Source of the DNA: Gammaproteobacteria bacterium
GTDB lineage: Bacteria; Pseudomonadota; Gammaproteobacteria; Xanthomonadales; Wenzhouxiangellaceae
DNA length: 64,000 bases
Direction of reading: 5' to 3'
Assembly (NCBI GenBank): GCA_003567685.1
Contig: PWYW01000020.1
Location: 1 to 64,000, forward strand
This document shows positions 61,495 to 64,000 of the stretch, one piece after another. The notes under the pieces are model-generated. The model did not search any database. It had not been told where the DNA came from and saw nothing but the letters and a program-made list of their open reading frames with translations. Within the stretch, counting starts at the first letter, position 1. Every line of letters begins with the position of its first letter. The translations under genes and the position numbers were made by a program.

Positions 61495-63555
61495 CTAAAC
61501 CGACGTTTCCTCACGCACGAAATCGCCCTGGACCAGCGTAATGCCGAACTGCCACAGGGTCGCAAGGTCGCCGGTGTGCTCTACCTTGGGCGAAATGACC
61601 CGGACATGGTGTTCGCTGCTCATTTCCGCCATGTCTGCCAGCTGCTTGCGCAAGGTGTCGTTGCCGCTCATGTTTTGGACCATTTCCGGCGCCAGTCGAA
61701 TGAAATCAATATCCAGGTGTTTCAGCAGTGGGTCGATGTCAGACTCCGGGCCGACATCACACAGAGCGAATCGGGTGCCCATGGGCTTGAATATCTCGAT
61801 AAAGGACTGAACCCGGCGCAGCTTGTCCCGAATTTCAGGCTCTCTCAACCCCCAGATTAGACGGGTAGGTTCTATATCGTTCTGCTTGAGAAGATTGGCC
61901 AGTTGATGAACGGCAGATTGTTCGCCAATGGTGTCGACACAAAGGGTTACAAGCCAGTGATGGCCCACATTGCCGCGTCGCTCGCCAAGCCCGGCGACCA
62001 GGCGTCGAATCATGTCCTGGTCGAGACGCACGGCCATGCCCAGCTTCATCGCCGCAGGTAGATACACCGATGGCACGAGAACCTCGTCCGAACCCTCGCT
62101 GCGAAGGCGGGTCTCGACCTCGTTGATCTGGAACTCATCGTCGTCCATGCTGGTGATCGGTGATGTCACCAGGCGGAATTCATCGTGGTCCAGCGCATGT
62201 CGCAGTTTTTCTTCCCAAGCGGCGTCGTCCTCGTTGCCGTCCGCCGAAATGCGCGGTCGATACCGGACGTAGGCATTGCCGCCGGCATGCAATGCTTCGC
62301 TGAGAGCGATATCGGCCTGGCCAACCAGAACGTCGGCGCTGGGTGCATCACTGCCAGCCATCGCCAGGCCTGCGCTTGCCGAGACGGTCAGGCTGGTATC
62401 TCGAATGTCCAGAATTCGCCCCGAGCAATGATCGACAATTCGAGCGGCAATCGTCTCGGCCGCTTCGCGCGAGGCGACCTCGGCGAGTATTCCGAAGCTG
62501 TGGTCGCTCAGGCGTCCCATGGCCAGGCAATCGCCGGCCGCCTCGGTAAACAGATCAGCGGTTTCCTTGATCAAGGAATCGCTGGCTCCGAGGCCAACCT
62601 TGGTTTTCAGCTCGTTGTGCTTGTCAAGGCTGCACAGCACCAGGCTAAGGGACGAAGTGTCGTCGCGGCTGGCGGTTTCCATGCTGATTCGGTCCAGGAA
62701 GGCGGCGCGATTCAGTAGGCCCGTCACCTGGTCGATGGTCTTGAGTTTTTCCAGCTCTGCCGAGAGGGCTGGATCGGCCTGTGATACTTGCTCTCTCACG
62801 AGCATCTGGGCGCAGTTTTCGCCACCGTAGCGGGCCGGCGAGAAATCGACGGTAGCCAGAAACTCGGAACCGTCCTGTCGCACCGCTTTGAGCGTGATGG
62901 CCTGCTCCGGCATCTCGTCACGGGCCAGGTCCTTGAGGATTTTCTTCAGGTCGGTTGCACCGTCCTCCGCAGCCAGCAAATCCAGCATTGACAGGCCTTC
63001 GAGCTCGTCAAAGTCCTGATAATCGAAGAGTGTCAGATAGGCGTGGTTGGCATAGATATGCAGTCCTTCGTGGATATAGGCAATCGCCTCACTCGAACTG
63101 TCAAGCAGCAGGGTATAGCGTTCCTCGATTTCCTCCAGCCGCTTGACTGCGCTGCTCGCATCGCGACGGGCGCGGACAGACTCGAGGATGAAAAGGCCCA
63201 GCCGCTTGATCTGGCGAGGGTTGGTTGCCAGTACGATGCCCTCAGCGGAACGGTCGGCGACCCGCAGCGCGCATTGGCTGTCGTCAGCACGGATGATGGC
63301 CAGGACCGGAATGGGCGGATTGGCTTCATGGGCCAGCTGGCATGTCAGATCGAACAGTTCAAAATCGTTGCGATCCACCTGGATCACGACCATGTCGACG
63401 GTTTCGTTCTCGAAGGTTCTGCTGACCGCGTTTGAGGTGTCAGAAAACAGGGTCTTGGCGCCGGATTCTTCACCAAGGAGCTGGCTGAGTTCTCGTGGCG
63501 CGCTGGGGTCATCCGTGACGACGAGGATGCGAATTTCCTTTTTGTTCTTTGCCAT
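61495..63555 (-). CDS. Degenerate REC-PAS-GGDEF-EAL protein, FimX-like
   Basis: 686 residues: REC-like (about 7-125), PAS (about 145-265), GGDEF (about 275-430) and EAL (about 440-686). The GGDEF active site reads SDHSF (in MGRLSDHSFGIL) and the EAL motif is EVETRL, so neither cyclase nor phosphodiesterase activity is expected. Length, domain order and double degeneracy match FimX (about 690 residues), a c-di-GMP receptor controlling type IV pilus assembly and twitching. The REC domain lacks a clear phosphoacceptor Asp. It is a single gene upstream of epmB. Confidence 0.78.
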   Translation of the reverse strand: MAKNKKEIRILVVTDDPSAPRELSQLLGEESGAKTLFSDTSNAVSRTFENETVDMVVIQVDRNDFELFDLTCQLAHEANPPIPVLAIIRADDSQCALRVADRSAEGIVLATNPRQIKRLGLFILESVRARRDASSAVKRLEEIEERYTLLLDSSSEAIAYIHEGLHIYANHAYLTLFDYQDFDELEGLSMLDLLAAEDGATDLKKILKDLARDEMPEQAITLKAVRQDGSEFLATVDFSPARYGGENCAQMLVREQVSQADPALSAELEKLKTIDQVTGLLNRAAFLDRISMETASRDDTSSLSLVLCSLDKHNELKTKVGLGASDSLIKETADLFTEAAGDCLAMGRLSDHSFGILAEVASREAAETIAARIVDHCSGRILDIRDTSLTVSASAGLAMAGSDAPSADVLVGQADIALSEALHAGGNAYVRYRPRISADGNEDDAAWEEKLRHALDHDEFRLVTSPITSMDDDEFQINEVETRLRSEGSDEVLVPSVYLPAAMKLGMAVRLDQDMIRRLVAGLGERRGNVGHHWLVTLCVDTIGEQSAVHQLANLLKQNDIEPTRLIWGLREPEIRDKLRRVQSFIEIFKPMGTRFALCDVGPESDIDPLLKHLDIDFIRLAPEMVQNMSGNDTLRKQLADMAEMSSEHHVRVISPKVEHTGDLATLWQFGITLVQGDFVREETSV

Positions 63556-63673
63556 TCTTCGTTCAATCCTGCTCTAGCCGCGTGGCGGGTCTTCCCTTTG
63601 GTACAGATTGGCCCGGTGCAGGTGTGAAACACCGGAGATATCCCTTGTTCGATTGACTTGACGTCATGTGTTC

Positions 63674-64000
63674 TCAGATCAACGGTAGCTTGTAGGGGTG
63701 TCCGGCAACCTCTCTGACCAGTTTAGGCACCAGATATCCCGATAAACGTACCCGCAACTGATCAACCAGATCAATTGCATCCTGGTCTCGTCGCTCAAAG
63801 CGTTGCGCCCCCGACACCCGATCCAGAACATGCAGATAGTAAGGTATCACGCGTGCGGCCAGGCTGCGCTCCATCAACGCTGCCAATGCGTCGACGGAAT
63901 CATTGATTCCCGCCAAAAGGACCGCCTGGTTCAGCAGGCGCACATCGGCAAGGGTCAGCCGCTTCATTGCCTGGTCGACGGCCGAGTCGAATTCGTTGGC
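63674..64000 (-). CDS. epmB: EF-P beta-lysylation protein EpmB, C-terminal part (runs off window)
   Basis: The last 109 codons of a radical-SAM lysine 2,3-aminomutase-like protein. The visible part includes NEFDSAVDQAMKRL, LLNQAVLLAGINDSVDAL, IPYYLHVLDRVSGAQRF and YLVPKLVREVAGHPYKLP, close to EpmB (YjeK), which makes beta-lysine for EF-P. The catalytic CxxxCxxC lies outside the window. ATG 63967 seen in isolation is internal. Confidence 0.9.
   Translation of the reverse strand, partial: ANEFDSAVDQAMKRLTLADVRLLNQAVLLAGINDSVDALAALMERSLAARVIPYYLHVLDRVSGAQRFERRDQDAIDLVDQLRVRLSGYLVPKLVREVAGHPYKLPLI

Overview
The window looks like part of a gammaproteobacterial chromosome of fairly high GC. Supporting features are the thrS-infC-rpmI-rplT-pheST-ihfA-merR order, zipA, lptFG, rnr-rlmB, aceK and epmB. 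The condensin is SMC-ScpAB rather than MukBEF, folate entry is by FolE2, and there is a HiPIP and a FimX-like protein. Together these suggest a Xanthomonadales, Wenzhouxiangella or Chromatiales-like lineage, which is an inference. No phage, insertion sequence with a transposase, or CRISPR array was seen.

Layout. 1-1.9 kb holds the 5' two-thirds of mfd (minus). 2.1-9.7 kb holds tRNA-Val and then the translation operon thrS, infC (non-canonical AUC start), rpmI, rplT, pheS, pheT, ihfA and a MerR regulator. 9.7-10.9 kb holds tRNA-Pro(GGG) and folE2. 11-14.3 kb is a minus-strand cell-wall operon: mltD, an M23 factor and a lipoprotein. 14.5-17.9 kb holds rnr, rlmB and a guanine-deaminase-like gene. 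18-22.2 kb holds a DUF4168 gene, a histidine kinase/NtrC-type regulator pair and an OmpA-like lipoprotein. 22.2-33 kb is mainly chromosome maintenance: scpA-scpB-rluB (minus), yciI-bolA-ppiC-like, queF (minus), and smc-zipA-ligA. 33.1-40.8 kb holds a Usp protein, aceK, a small ORF with a striking palindrome cluster, tRNA-Asn, ppa and the DUF3999/DUF2339 pair.

The most distinctive part is 40.9-55.8 kb, an envelope-lipid and glycan island. Its first half (plus strand) encodes a sulfotransferase, a surface-carbohydrate protein, a Gfo/Idh/MocA oxidoreductase, a CMP-sugar synthetase fused to a HAD phosphatase, and a NeuB-type synthase fused to SAF and cupin domains. Its second half matches the five-enzyme bacterial ceramide pathway known from Caulobacter: serine palmitoyltransferase, acyl carrier protein, 3-oxo-ceramide reductase and acyl-ACP/AMP ligase on minus, with a GNAT-like ceramide synthase divergent on plus. 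The ceramide synthase overlaps a nucleotidyltransferase, which overlaps lptF-lptG of the LPS exporter. A large inverted-repeat element of about 240 bp separates the two halves.

55.8-64 kb returns to housekeeping: HiPIP, AlkB, xseB-tilS-accA, gluQ, htpX, a degenerate FimX-like REC-PAS-GGDEF-EAL protein and the 3' end of epmB.

All functions are read from sequence by eye. No database search was run.
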